Assembly: GCA_030704615.1 (NCBI GenBank)
Contig: CM060734.1
Span: 58,792,042 to 58,856,041 of the forward strand
Direction: 5' to 3'
DNA: 64,000 bases
Source of the DNA: Takakia lepidozioides
Taxonomy: Eukaryota; Streptophyta; Takakiopsida; Takakiales; Takakiaceae
The stretch's first letter is position 1. Each line of letters starts with the position of its first letter. The notes beneath the pieces were generated by a model. That model ran no database searches. It saw only the letters and a list, made by a program, of their open reading frames with translations, and was not told the origin of the DNA. This document shows, piece by piece, positions 31,425 to 41,825 of the stretch. The position numbers and the translations under genes were made by a program.

Positions 31425-33560
31425 TGTTTTGTAGCGTCGTTGAGATCTCCCAAATTGCAAGGCCTCCGCAATAGACCTTGATACCACTAGAAAGCCTTCA
31501 ATGAGTAGGGTGCATGGAGGCAGCTTCATAATTTTTGGACCTGCTGTGTGGGAAATATTACATTTCAAGTATTTTTTGTCACTAAGAATTCATGAAAATA
31601 GCAAATTGGGTTTTTCTTTTATATGTGCAAAACGGCACAGGCCACACTAGTTGGTTTTATATATTTTGTACTCTCACTAGTGTGGCCCTGTATTGTTCAT
31701 TACATATATACATATTACATGTATGACCATGTATATCAAAAAAGAAATGAAGGGCCAATATTCCAAAAAAAAAAATCCAATTTACTATTTTTCGTCGATG
31801 GCTTTCCAGCGATATTAAGACGCCAGCAGAGGCCTTATGGTTTGGGAGATCTCAATGATGAAACAAAACAAAAAAGTTATCTTGCCTAATATATTGATAC
31901 TTGTCATTTTTCCCATGTAGGTCTACGGCTAACTATCAATATCTTAACCCTTAAATGCCCAGTGCCATAGTTTGACTTTCTCCATAAATAGGACCACCGA
32001 AGTGAAAAAATGGTGTAGTTTTTAAAATTTTGATTATTTTAAGAAATTGACCGCCCACTTCTCCCTATATGCACCCGCCAATTTCCAGGGCAACCATCCC
32101 CAAATTCAGAAAACACCACCGTTGAATGTGGGACCCATTATTTGGGGCCATTGGAGAAACATAGCATTTTTTGGCAATTTATTTAAGATTTGAGTGACAA
32201 GATCAACTCCAATTGAGGCCAGATTAATAAGGCTTCAACCCCTTGGAATCCCTCATCCAACAAACCAAAAACAATCCAATTTGGCCAACACCTGTGGTGT
32301 TGCCACTTGGTCAAACCTTGGCAGATTCCCTAACAATAACTCTCACATGTGAAGAAATCTTAGCATAAAAAAGAGAGATTACCTTCATCAAAACCTAATC
32401 CCCTTACTTGCGTGATGAGACAACTTTGTTTTAACTTAAAATTAGGGCAATCAGTTGCCCAATCCTGGCAATGCACAACAAGGGCCACTCTATATGACAC
32501 TAATTTCTTAAATTTGAAGCAAATCTGAAAAAAAAAACAAAATATATTTAAATAGGCCCCAAAGCCCGTTTTGGGCCTGGTGGACATTGAAAGGTTTGAT
32601 AGTTTGTTTTGTTTTGTGTGTTTGTAGCGTCGTTGAGATCTCCCAAATCCAAGGACTCAACCCTGATTCTTGATAACGCAGAAAAGCCCTCCATGAGTAT
32701 GGGTACATGAAAACCATTATAAGGGTAACCATTTCACCAACTCTGATAAAATAAAATAAAAATTGTGTAACACTCAATTCTTCCTCTATCACACATCCAC
32801 AAAACCACTAACCAATGTTATGGGGATGGAATTAGTCCATATCTTCTGTTCCTCACTGATATTCTAAATTCTTTCTGCTTTTCTCTCTTTCATTCCCTAT
32901 GATCTATAGAGCTGCTGTATGGAACTTGATGATCAAACCATTCAGATGCACCTCATTGTGATCCATTTCCGATTGGTTGACAACAAACATCATACTGCAG
33001 GATGCAACAATGGCTACCTTTCAATAGGTTGGCCCTTCCCCAGACTAAAGCATGCAGGGTCTTTATCAAGATTTAATAGTCTAAAATTGAGGAATGGGCT
33101 TTGGGCCATCATAAATGCCTCAACATGAAGTCTGGCTCCTGTGAAACAATCTTCTCCATCAGGCTGACCTTCATCCAAAAGCAACGTTTCATAATTTTTG
33201 GACCTACGGATGTGGGAAACATGGAATTTCAAGTCTTTTTCGTCACTGGAAACTCAAGAAAATAGCAATTGGGTTTTTCTGGAATATTGACGTCTACAGT
33301 ATTGTTTGTCGCTACGTTGAATTTTCCCAAACCGGAAGCCTGCACCTCGGTTCTTCATATCAATGGAAACCTCTCAATGAGTAGGGGTGCATGGAGGCAA
33401 TTTCATAATTTTTGGATCTACGGCACTGTAGGAGATCTTGAATTTCAATTACTTTTATGAAAATTAGAAGATTGGGTTTTTTTTTGGAATATTGGTGCGG
33501 GAGATACTGAATTTCAAGTATTTTTGGTCACTGTAAATTCATGAAAGTTGAATATGTGTT
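31425..33560 (+). repeat. Cluster of ~230-bp repeat modules (copy 1)
   Basis: Units begin with TTTTGTAGCGTCGTTGAGAT and CTCCCAAA, then CTTGATACC, GAAAGCCCTC, GAGTAGGGGTGCATGGAGG, TTCATAATTTTTGGACCT, GTGTGGGA, GAATTTCAAGTA, TTCATGAAAAT and GCAAATTGGGTTTTTCTGG, and end CACAGACCACACTAG. Units or parts start near 31432, 32627, 33195 and 33302; one at about 31790-31870 is inverted. A 5-bp TTTTG microsatellite precedes several. Confidence 0.7.
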
Positions 33561-34580
33561 CAATGGCACAGACCACACTAGAAACCAGGAAACAATTCGC
33601 TCAATTACAACCCTCTCACAAGTAAACACAAAATGGCAGATCCAGGAAATCAAAGACTAGATTTGAAACATAAACCAACTCTACATAGTGCGACATAGGC
33701 AATTTTAATAACTCATAATTACATCAATCCAACTATGACTTAAAACAAGCATTCAAGAGATGGTCTCCATAATTCTGCAACATGTAAAGGACAACGATAA
33801 TAACAAGGCTAAGGTATAAGTGAGGGTTAGTGTGCTTCTGATCAGCCTACCAGTCACCTAAAAGAAAACACCAAGAACTGATCTCGCTTCCAACACGGTG
33901 CTCCCATTCAAAAACCAGATCTGAATTACAACAAGCAATGAATTTCACAAAACAATCCATTGAAAGGTTCCGCTCTAATACACATCAGAGATTTTGTTGG
34001 CGGTGCAAGATACCGGATTTCAACAGACCCAACAGACTGGTTTCATAAAGCTTAAAGCGATTTGAGCTTCTTTCTTCCGCTCACAATGTTAAGTATATGT
34101 GCCACTCAAAAATTTACTGTACATAACAGTCAATGAATTCAAAATCGACCCAAGAGCTATGTTAACTCTCTGAAGTTAGCCATCGTATGCTCGGATCTTC
34201 AAAAAACTTCGTTTGATTTAATCAAAACCAAGCAAAAATATTCCGTTTGTCACGGTTATGCCGCGACTCATTGGGGATAACTGAGCATTGGCCTTGGAAT
34301 AATAATCACGGTACTCGGTGCAAAGCCGTGCTTATGTCCTCTATAAATTCCATCAAAGTGCTCCTAAAAATGTCAATTATCTTATTTTTGGGATGTGAAC
34401 ATATTTGCACAACTGCTCCTCACAATTACTGACATTGTGTTGTAGAACGCAGAGAAACCCAATAACTTGAAAAACAAAACAAGCTAATTAAGTACACGAT
34501 GTTGTATGCACATATAATACAAGGTTGCAGTACTTATACATAAACAATCATTGACAAGTTCACAGCTTGAAATTAGGTTA
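33561..34580. other. Intergenic DNA, no gene seen
   Basis: AT-rich sequence. The short frame at 34247-34432 has no recognisable features. No TIR, LTR or RNA gene seen. Confidence 0.45.
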
Positions 34581-34581
34581 C

Positions 34582-34970
34582 CTCATTGTTGGGTTTTTTC
34601 AATACTTCTTCGAGAACAATTAATAACTTATCGGCTCTTTCCTCCGCAGCCAATGTCTTTTCTGATTTTTTCCTAATGTTTGGTGCCAAGAAATGTTGTG
34701 AAGTATCCTGTTAACTGTTGCTTTGCGGCTCATTGTGATAGCATCAACACTATCATTTGTACTGTAGGCTACATACCATTTTCACAATAAAAACCCTTTG
34801 CAGACGGATTCTAAACAGACGCCGAGGTTCATCATCTGTGCAGGGAGTGTGGCAAGGAGTGCCACGGGATAAATCTGGAGCTCCATGCCAAACCGGAATG
34901 ACAAGGCAATGTCCACATTTGTAACATAACCCTGGGGCGGTGACCCGATGTCTGAACCCAATTCCAATCA
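34582..34970 (-). CDS. Two putative exons of an unrecognised gene
   Basis: On the minus strand an open stretch from about 34970 ends RIRLQRVFIVKM, followed by a GTATGT donor near 34776. A 65-bp intron ends TTAACAG, and the frame continues in DTSQHFLAPNIRKKSEKTLA with a Glu/Lys-rich helix-like AAEERADKLLIVLEEVLKK, ending at a GTAACC donor near 34582. The splice keeps the frame, which is the main evidence. I do not recognise the family, and flanking exons were not found. It could be a fragment left after transposon insertions. Confidence 0.3.
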
Positions 34971-34971
34971 T

Positions 34972-35398
34972 GTTTGCAATTCAGCATGGATTTCAATGGG
35001 CTGACTCTTAACTGATAGATATGAATTATTGTCCCTAAAAACTCGTAACAACAACATCTAAACGAAACATGTTTATCTCATCACATTGAGAAGAAATTCA
35101 AGGCTGATTTGAATGTATTTCAAGTCAATGATCACGAGCAGTCTTACCATGTAAGACTCAAACAAGTTTCTTCAGCTTCTAATTTTCTTTTCATAAATTT
35201 TAATTACTCTTGTGCATTTGTCACGTTTAAAGACCTCGAAGACCCGTGACGATAAGTTGTATAACAGCAAATGAAGAGATTGACGTACATGTAACAAAAC
35301 CCATCTTATTAGATTAGCCTTCAGGTTTTTGCACGAATGTTATTTGGCAACCTGAACAAATTGTGCTAGACACATGTCATAAATAATATCAAATATCT
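34972..35398. other. Intergenic DNA left of the Tcn1-like element A
   Basis: No coding motif recognised. The last five bases ATATC (35394-35398) are the target duplication of element A. Confidence 0.5.
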
Positions 35399-35964
35399 AT
35401 TACGGACATAGCCGAGAGGAACTTACCAGGAATAAGCACCAGAAGTTACCAAGCTACTATGTTATCGAAAGTTACCGTGATCTACTATGATCTACCATGA
35501 TTTACCATAAATTATCATAAGTTATCAAGTTACCGGGAGTTTACCAAATTATCGAGAGTAACTTGGGAAACTGCTCATGAAGCTTCTTTTGGAGAAAATT
35601 TCTCCATCAAGAAACCTCATTTGGGGAAGCCTCTTAGAGAACCTCCTAGTAGCCAGTATATATAGGAAGCGAGACTGGACATTCTTCAGTCTCGCCAACA
35701 CAAGTTCAAGCTCCTCTTGTTCCCAGTCCAGTACTCCAGTCCAGCTTCCAATATCTAGTCAAGTTTCCAGTATCTGATACTCTAGTCCAGTTTCCAGCAT
35801 TCTAGTATTCGAGTCGAGTTCCAGTATCTTGTACTCTTGTCCATTGTTATAAAGACCATCTTTATCCACCATGCATTCGGCCACGCCGACCTTGACTTCT
35901 TGTCTAGTCTTGTACCTCTAGTCTGATCTCTTGTTTGTGTTCAGTCATGTTCTCGTCTTTGACA
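35399..35964 (+). repeat. 5' LTR of chromovirus copy A
   Basis: 566 bp. Its first bases TATTACGGACATAGCC correspond to TGATGTCACRGACA in the other LTRs, a small loss at the start. It holds TATATATA at 35657-35664 and a predicted start site near 35688. It ends CTTTGACA. Confidence 0.88.
35657..35664 (+). promoter_or_regulatory. TATA box in the chromovirus LTR
   Basis: TATATATA lies 24-31 bases before AGTCTCGCCAA (35688-35698). This fits transcription starting at the first base of the sequence complementary to the primer site. Confidence 0.6.
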
Positions 35965-35966
35965 GT

Positions 35967-35977
35967 TTGGCGAGACT
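35967..35977 (+). promoter_or_regulatory. Self-priming primer-binding site of copy A
   Basis: TTGGCGAGACT, two bases after the LTR, is exactly complementary to AGTCTCGCCAA at 35688-35698, the predicted 5' end of the element RNA. An 11-nt self-primer is the hallmark of Tf1/sushi-type retrotransposons. The minus-strand copy at 54890-54909 has a decayed version (TTAACGAGACT). Confidence 0.75.
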
Positions 35978-36002
35978 AAAGTTTATTCCTTAGTTAGTTA
36001 AG

Positions 36003-37042
36003 ATGAAAGGCACATTTACGGAAATGGTCGCCACATTGCAGAGTCTTCAGCTCTAGATACAAGAACTTCGTATCTCTACCGTCCAATTACAAGCTGATCA
36101 GTCTCAAGATCTTGACAACGCTCTCCACAATTTGCAACAACAAATTTTAGAATTAAATGAGTTGAACAATGGATCTCAACCATACGAGTCTTTATTGCAA
36201 CAACTCTTACTGCAACGGTTCATCTTCAACAGATTACGAGAGAACCAAAGATCAACATGCCCGAGAAATTTGATGAGACGATATCAAGATTTCGCGGTTT
36301 TGTTCAACAAATACGACTATTCATACGACTACATCCACAACATTACCCCGATGAAGGTATTCAAGTGGGATTCGTGGGCACCCTTCTATCAGGCACTGCC
36401 CTATCTTGGTTTGCACCGCTATTAGAAAAAAATTCGCATTTACTATACAATTTTGAAGCATTCATGTCCGAGTTCACTGCAACGTTTGGAGAAAATGATA
36501 GGGAGAGAGTTGCAGAGACAAAGATGCAAAATCTTCGACAAGGAGCACGTCCTGCTTCCGTTTATGCTGCCAAATTTCGACAACTTGCGTACGATATCGA
36601 CTGGAATGAGAAGAGCCTCATTAGTCAGTTTCGATGTGGACTAAAAAATGATGTAAAAGATTTGATGCTGACAATGCCAAACGTGAGCACATTGAGCGAA
36701 TTCATCATCCAAGTCATTGCATGCGATAATCGTTTGTTCGAAAGACGTCAAGAGAAGCGATCTGGATGGTCGATGACGCATCATACCGCTGCTACTACGA
36801 CACCAAACACAACGATCTATCAGACATCCGGTAGTGATCATATGCAAATTGATGTTGTCCGATTCAAGCCATTGACGCCACAAGAAAAACAAAGACGACG
36901 CTCGAATGGATTATGCCTCTATTGCGGAGAAGAAGATCACATAGCATTAAACTGCCCCAACAAGAGAAGATTCAAAGTTCGGGGCGCAACTCAAGTGTTC
37001 GATACGAAGAGGTCGGAAAACGAAGATGTCCAGTTACAGTAG
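36003..37042 (+). pseudogene. gag of chromovirus copy A
   Basis: The ATG at 36003 opens a gag interrupted by a stop (36054) and a frameshift near 36240. The main open frame 36257-37042 (261 residues) carries the capsid-like region (FVGTLLSGTALSWFAPLLEK, LRQGARPASVYAAKFRQLA) and the zinc knuckle CLYCGEEDHIALNC (CCHC) near its end. Gag packages element RNA. The counterparts on the minus strand are 45713-45344 and 54880-54375. Confidence 0.8.
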
Positions 37043-37049
37043 GGACCAT

Positions 37050-37480
37050 GCGGTTGGACACCACAAATTCCTCACAAAAAAAAAATCTATTTCTACCTCC
37101 AGACCCTGCACCTTGCTTCATAGTTCCAGTAAAAATCATAGTGCAAAATCAAGATATCTCTGTAAAAGCACTTTTGAATTCAGGGGCTTCAGCATCTTTT
37201 ATTGACAAAAACTTTGCGAAGCAACACAATTTAACGCTCGTAATGAAGAAACTCTCGGCCCCGTTGAAATCATCGATGGACGACCGTTAGCATCAGGAAA
37301 TATAGACCATGAATCTCGACCACTTGAAGTGAAGCTTGAAGATCAAGCATCACATATTGTTTTCAACGTCATCCAGTCTCCAACGAATCCTGTGATCCTT
37401 GGAGAACCAATCAGTTTCCTTGTCTTGCAAAGAAGTGAGGTAGATGTTCTTGGTGGCAGAGAAGAAAGAGTTGGATAAAT
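37050..37480 (+). pseudogene. Aspartic protease of chromovirus copy A
   Basis: The catalytic motif reads ALLNSGASASFIDKNFAKQH, with Asn in place of the catalytic Asp; copy B has DSGAS at the same place. The second half (VILGEPISFL) follows in a shifted frame. The Asp-to-Asn change alone should abolish activity. Confidence 0.75.
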
Positions 37481-37636
37481 AATGCAATCTCTCTTGCTGT
37501 CTTGCTAACCAAGACCATCAAGTAACTGAGGCTTCTGAAAGTTGAACCTTTCGTACTTCACAATCCTGACATTGACTAGCGATCGCGAAAAATTTCTACA
37601 AGACAAAAATATAGAAATATCAAAGGTATTCAACCC

Positions 37637-38738
37637 ATGTTCCTTGGAGCTAGAGCTTTCATGAGAGTTACCAAAAATGATGCAGCTTTTGCCCAACAGA
37701 AATCCATCATCTTGAAACCAGCAAATCTCCAATTGAATATGTTATCCATGTCCACCTATGACGATGCAAAGATCATAAAAGAAATTCAGGAAGCATTGAA
37801 GAGCGACCAATTTGCAACGACACTACGAAGTCAACTAAATCGACCTCGAGACAACCCACATGCTACAAACGACTTCGAATTCAAAGATGACTTACTTTAT
37901 TTCAAGGGACTGCTCTATGTACCTCCAGGACCTACACGACTGCGAATTCTTCAAACATGTCATGATCTTCTGGCTGCAGGACATTTCGGCTTCAAAAAAA
38001 CAATGGAATTGATATCCAAGGACTATTGGTGGCCGCAGATGTGGAAATTTTGTGAAAGAATTTATAAAATCTTGCGACATGTGTGCTAGAGCGAAGGGAC
38101 CACGACATCAACCTTACGGCCTTCTTCAACCATTACCCATTCCCAATGGTCCATGGTCGTCCGTGTCTATGGACTTTATTACGGACCTTCCAATTTCCAA
38201 GACCACCGATTCAATCCTTGTTATTGTAGATCGTTTTACAAAGATGACACATTTCATTCCATGTAATAAGACGGTTACCGGCGAGGAAACTGCAAGACTC
38301 TTCCTCAATAATATCTACCGCATTTATGCACTCCCGAAAGACATCGTATCTAATCGAGGACCACAGTTCATATCAAATTTCTAGAGGGGATTATTTCACA
38401 TATTAGATACTAAGATCAATCTCTCTACAGCTAATCATCCACAGAGTGATGATCAAACCGAACGCGTAAACCAGATTTTGGAGCAGTATCTTCGATGTAT
38501 GATAAATTATCACCAAGATAATTGGACGGACCTTCTGTCATTGGCTGAGTTTGGCTACAACAACACTATACATTCTTCGACCAAACAAACTCCATTTTTT
38601 TCCAATTATGGTCATCATCCTCGAGCAAACCCTTTCCACATGAAGACTGTTGAAAGCCATGCTGCAGAAAACCTTGCTACTCATCTTGCTACGATTCACA
38701 ATGAACTTACATTCCACCTCGCAAAAGCTCAAAAATAA
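37637..38738 (+). pseudogene. Integrase of chromovirus copy A
   Basis: The frame passes from the pre-RT segment straight into the spacer before integrase (QQKSIILKPANLQLNML), then the zinc domain CHDLLAAGHFGF...YWWPQMW and CDMCARAKG after a frameshift near 38050. The core has MDFITDLP (first Asp), but the second reads VSNRGPQF, Asn for Asp; the third-site region [13 protein letters not shown] keeps Glu. Stops occur near 38384 and 38736. Confidence 0.8.
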
Positions 38739-39226
38739 TACAAAGAGTATGCAGATCAACATGTCAACTCCAACCCCAGTTTAAGGTTGGAGATCGTGTG
38801 TGGCTTTTTCGACATGACATACAAACCTCGCGACCATCAAGGAAGTTGGATTATCAACGCCTGGGACCATTCAAAATTATTCGACAAATAAATCTGGTCA
38901 GTTTTCGGCTGGAACTCCCACGAAGTATGCGCATCCATCCAGTCTTTCATGTTTCATTATTGGAGTTGTATCATCCATCGAATATTCCAAGGAGAGTTTT
39001 CGTACCACCTCCACCAATCGAAGTCGATCAAGAAATCGAGTATGAAGTCGATGAAGTCATAGACTCTCGCATCATGTATAAAGGTCTTGAGTATTTCGTA
39101 CATTGGAAAGGCTATGACATTAGCGAATGAACGTAGGAACCTTCATCCAACCTTGCCAATGCATCTGACAAAGTCCAAGAGTTTCATCAACGATATTCAG
39201 CTAAGCCCCGAGCTACACGTCAATAA
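38739..39226 (+). pseudogene. Integrase C terminus and chromodomain of copy A
   Basis: RKLDYQRLGPFKI and HPVFHVSLLELYHPS are the GPY/F-type integrase tail. EYEVDEVIDSRIMYKGLEYF and VHWKGYDISE form a chromodomain, expected to bind methylated histone tails and steer integration. Two stop codons replace the residues equivalent to RTW after DISE (near 39128), as seen by comparison with copy B. Confidence 0.82.
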
Positions 39227-39377
39227 GACGTCACAACGATGATGTCAGCCAAGTTAGCTTCAAGGTGAAGACTCCACATTCAGTGTATCTGATACACACT
39301 AAGGCGGGAGGTTCTCCAACTCTAAGCAAATCCAAGATTTTACCGCTCCTCGATGAACTCGGCGCTAGAGGAGGGGG

Positions 39378-39957
39378 TGATGTCACAGACAAAGCCCAAA
39401 GGAACTTATCAGGAATAAATACCAGAAGTTACCAAGTTATCATGTTATCGAAAGTTACCGTGATCAACCATGATCTACCATGATTTACCATAAGTTATCA
39501 TTAGTTACCAAGTTACCGGGAGTTTACCAAATTACCGAGAGTAACTTGGGAAACTGCTCAGGAAGCTTCCTTTGGAGGAAACTTCTCCATCAAGAAACCT
39601 CATTTGGGGAAGCCTCTTAGGGAACCTCCTAGTAGCCAGTATATATAGGAGGCGAGACTGGACACTCTTCAATCTCGCCAACACAAGTTCAAGCTACTCT
39701 TGTTCCCAGTCCAGTACTCCAGTCCAGCTTCCAATATCTAGTCCAGTTTCCAGGATCTGGTACTTCAGTCCAGTTTCCAGCATTTCAGTATTCGAGTCGA
39801 GTTCCAGTATCTTGTACTCCTGTCCATTGTTATAAAGATCATCTTGATTTATGTTTATCCACCATGCATTTGGCCACGCCGACCTTGATTTCTTGTCTAG
39901 TCTTGTACCTCTAGTCTGATCTCTTGTTTGTGTTCAGTCATGTTCTTGTCCTTGACA
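39378..39957 (+). repeat. 3' LTR of chromovirus copy A
   Basis: 580 bp, starting TGATGTCACAGACAAAGCC right after the polypurine tract and ending CCTTGACA. The inner sequence matches the 5' LTR with few changes. Confidence 0.9.
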
Positions 39958-40015
39958 ATATCAATGAAGGTGGGTTGCTCCTGAAAACTGTACCTGAGAA
40001 GATGAGTACACAAAT

Positions 40016-40387
40016 TCAAATTGCGTATTCTATGCAACAAATGTCTCCCAACAATCGCGATTTGACAACCAACTTCATCTCGTGCCTGGAGGAAGAATGA
40101 GCGCAGTGGTTCACCGCGCCACTTGTCAGGGACAACAGCCTCAAGGCGTGTTGATCTCCTATCACTCGCAAGATTGCAACTCTATTCTCATGTACGTACT
40201 TCAACCAGCTCTTTCTCTTGTTTTTTTTAATCACGTGATGCGATACTTTAGTACGAGCAGTTTTCAAGAGCTTGCGCCGGTGGATGCGCATTGTCCTTCG
40301 CACAAAGGACAATGCCCTCTTGCCTCTTGCATCTTTTTCCCACTCCTCTTTTTCTCCTTGCTTCTCTCTTGCGTCATCTCCATCCAT
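40016..40387 (-). CDS. Unrecognised coding segment, homologous to 55728-55900
   Basis: A 123-residue open frame. Its C-terminal part reads LLSLTSGAVNHCAHSSSRHE and VVKSRLLGDICCIEYAI, clearly similar to LLSMSSGDVNHCAHSFAKLE and VVKSPLLREVIAWETLF encoded on the plus strand at 55728-55900. The N-terminal half is Lys/Arg/Glu-rich and may be non-coding. Conservation at the protein level between two copies in opposite orientation suggests real exons of a small gene family. I do not know the family. Confidence 0.35.
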   Translation of the reverse strand: MDGDDAREKQGEKEEWEKDARGKRALSFVRRTMRIHRRKLLKTARTKVSHHVIKKNKRKSWLKYVHENRVAILRVIGDQHALRLLSLTSGAVNHCAHSSSRHEMKLVVKSRLLGDICCIEYAI

Positions 40388-40616
40388 TTCTTCTTCTTCT
40401 TCATTTTCTTAGGTCATCTAATTTTTTAAGTAACATTTCCGACCGACATTATCTTCCAGATATCTGATTTTCTTGGCAAGCTCTGTTTTCCTTTTATTGT
40501 TTGCATCTTCTTCCCACAAGCTCTCCACATGGATACTTGTTTGATAAATAATCGTTTTTCCAGAACAGTTTGGAAAGGCTGCGTAATCTGCTCCAACTTT
40601 CAGAGGTGACCATACA
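40388..40616. other. Short intergenic stretch
   Basis: Pyrimidine-rich sequence with TTCTTCTTCTTC near 40390; no feature recognised. Confidence 0.4.
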
Positions 40617-40870
40617 TGTCAAGGACGAGAACATGACTGAACACAATCAAGAGATCAGACTAGAGATACAAGACTAGACAAGAAGTCAAGGTCGGCGTGG
40701 CCGTATGCACGATGAGTAAATAGAAATCAAGACGATCTTTATAACAATGAACAAGAGTACAAGATATTGGAACACGACTTGAATACTTGAATGCTGGAAA
40801 CTGGACTGGAGTACCAGATACTGGAAACTGGGCTAGAGTACTGGGAACTGGAAACAAGAGTAGCTTGAGT
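40617..40870 (-). repeat. Partial chromovirus LTR (LTR C)
   Basis: It begins TGTCAAGGACGAG and matches the right LTR at 54910-55150 closely (both have CGATGAGTAAATAGAAATC-type variants). It stops abruptly at AGCTTGAGT, where another complete LTR starts. It is therefore a truncated LTR of the same subfamily as the right-hand LTR. Confidence 0.75.
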
Positions 40871-41683
40871 TGTCAAGGACGAGAACATGACTAAAACACA
40901 AACAAAAGATCAGATTAGAGGTACAAGGGCAGAAGCATGCTACAATGACTCACTTTACGAAATTTTTGTCCAGTCTAAACTAGTCTACTTTCGTTTATAT
41001 CTTTTTTTATAGGAACATTAAATTAGGTGTTGCAATTTATTTTTGTTGTCAACTCAATTTGAGATCACCCAAAAATTGGTTTCCAGACAAAGTTGTTGTG
41101 TTTTGAAGATGAAAAACGAGAGTAAGATTAGAGTAGACTAGACAAAAGTGAGCCACTGTAACATGCTTCTACCATAAGACTAGACAAGAAGTCAAGGTCG
41201 GCATGGCCGAATGCATGGTGGATAAACATGAATCAAGATGATCTTTATAAGAATGGACAAGAGTACAAGATACTAGAACTCGACTCGAATACTGGAATGC
41301 TGGAAACTGGACTAGATACTGGAAGCTGGACTGAAGTACTGGACTGGGAACAAGAGTAGCTTGAACTTGTGTTGGCGAGACTGAAGAATGTCCAGTCTCG
41401 CCTCCTATATATATTGGCTACTAGGAGGTTCCCTAAGAAGCTTCCCCAAATGAGGTTTCTTGATGGAGAAATTTCCTCCAAATAAAGCTTCCTGAGCAGT
41501 TTCCCAAGTTACTCTCGGTAATTTGGTAAACTCCCGGTAACTTGATAACTTGATAACATATTGTAATTTATGGTAAATCATGGTAGATCATGGTAGATCA
41601 CGGTAACTTTTGGTAACATGATAACTTAGTAACTTGTGGTATTTATTCCCAGTAAGTTCATCTGGGCTATGTCCGTGACATCA
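40871..41683 (-). repeat. 3' LTR of chromovirus copy B, containing a MITE
   Basis: Reads TGTCAAGG...TGACATCA (minus: TGATGTCACGGACATAG...CCTTGACA), 565 bp without the 248-bp MITE. It has the TATATATA box and AGTCTCGCCAA start on the minus strand. Its variants resemble copy A's LTRs more than LTR C or the right LTR. The polypurine side is at 41684-41700. Confidence 0.82.
40928..41175. mobile_element. MITE inside the LTR
   Basis: The ends GGCAGAAGCATGCTACAATG and, inverted, GGTAGAAGCATGTTACAGTG continue as imperfect inverted repeats for about 60 bp (TGTCYAGTCTA...). It interrupts the LTR sequence GTACAAG|ACTAGAC with AAG on both sides (40925-40927, 41176-41178), a 3-bp duplication. No coding capacity. 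Confidence 0.7.
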
Positions 41684-41825
41684 CCCATTCCTTTAGAGCC
41701 GAGGAGCGGTAAAATCTTGGACTTACTTAGAGTTGGAGAACCTCCCTCCTTAGTGTGTATTAGATAAACTGAATGTGAAATCTTCACCTTGAAGCTAACT
41801 TGGCTGACATCATTGGTGTGACGTC

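Larger units (their letters stand above)
29010..33560 (+). repeat. Segmental duplication, copy 1
   Basis: Colinear similarity to 56190-60480. Matching anchors: GGCTTATATNGACNATGATAATAG near 29015/56197, CATCAATAGCTTACTAGTTAATC near 31130/56276, the chain of ~230-bp modules, TATGACCATGTRTATCAAAAAA near 31720/58300, TTGCCAATTTNCAGGGCAA near 32080/58890, and ACTTAAAATTAGGGCAATCAGTTGCCCAAT near 32430/59260 (first words shown). Copy 1 carries an extra insertion at 29078-31098; copy 2 has an extra ~1.2 kb at about 56830-58050. Confidence 0.65.
35399..39957 (+). mobile_element. Tcn1-like chromovirus (Gypsy) copy A, RT/RNase H deleted
   Basis: LTRs at 35399-35964 and 39378-39957 flank gag, protease, integrase and a chromodomain. 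The element is bounded by a 5-bp target duplication ATATC (35394-35398 and 39958-39962). A polypurine tract GAGGAGGGGG ends at 39377. Compared with copy B, about 1.45 kb coding RT and RNase H is missing: ATGATGCAGCTTTTG near 37678 joins the position before RT directly to the pre-integrase spacer. Stops, frameshifts, a protease active-site change and an integrase Asp-to-Asn change show it is dead. The chromodomain integrase and sequence style fit the Tcn1 clade known from fungi and non-seed plants. Confidence 0.88.
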
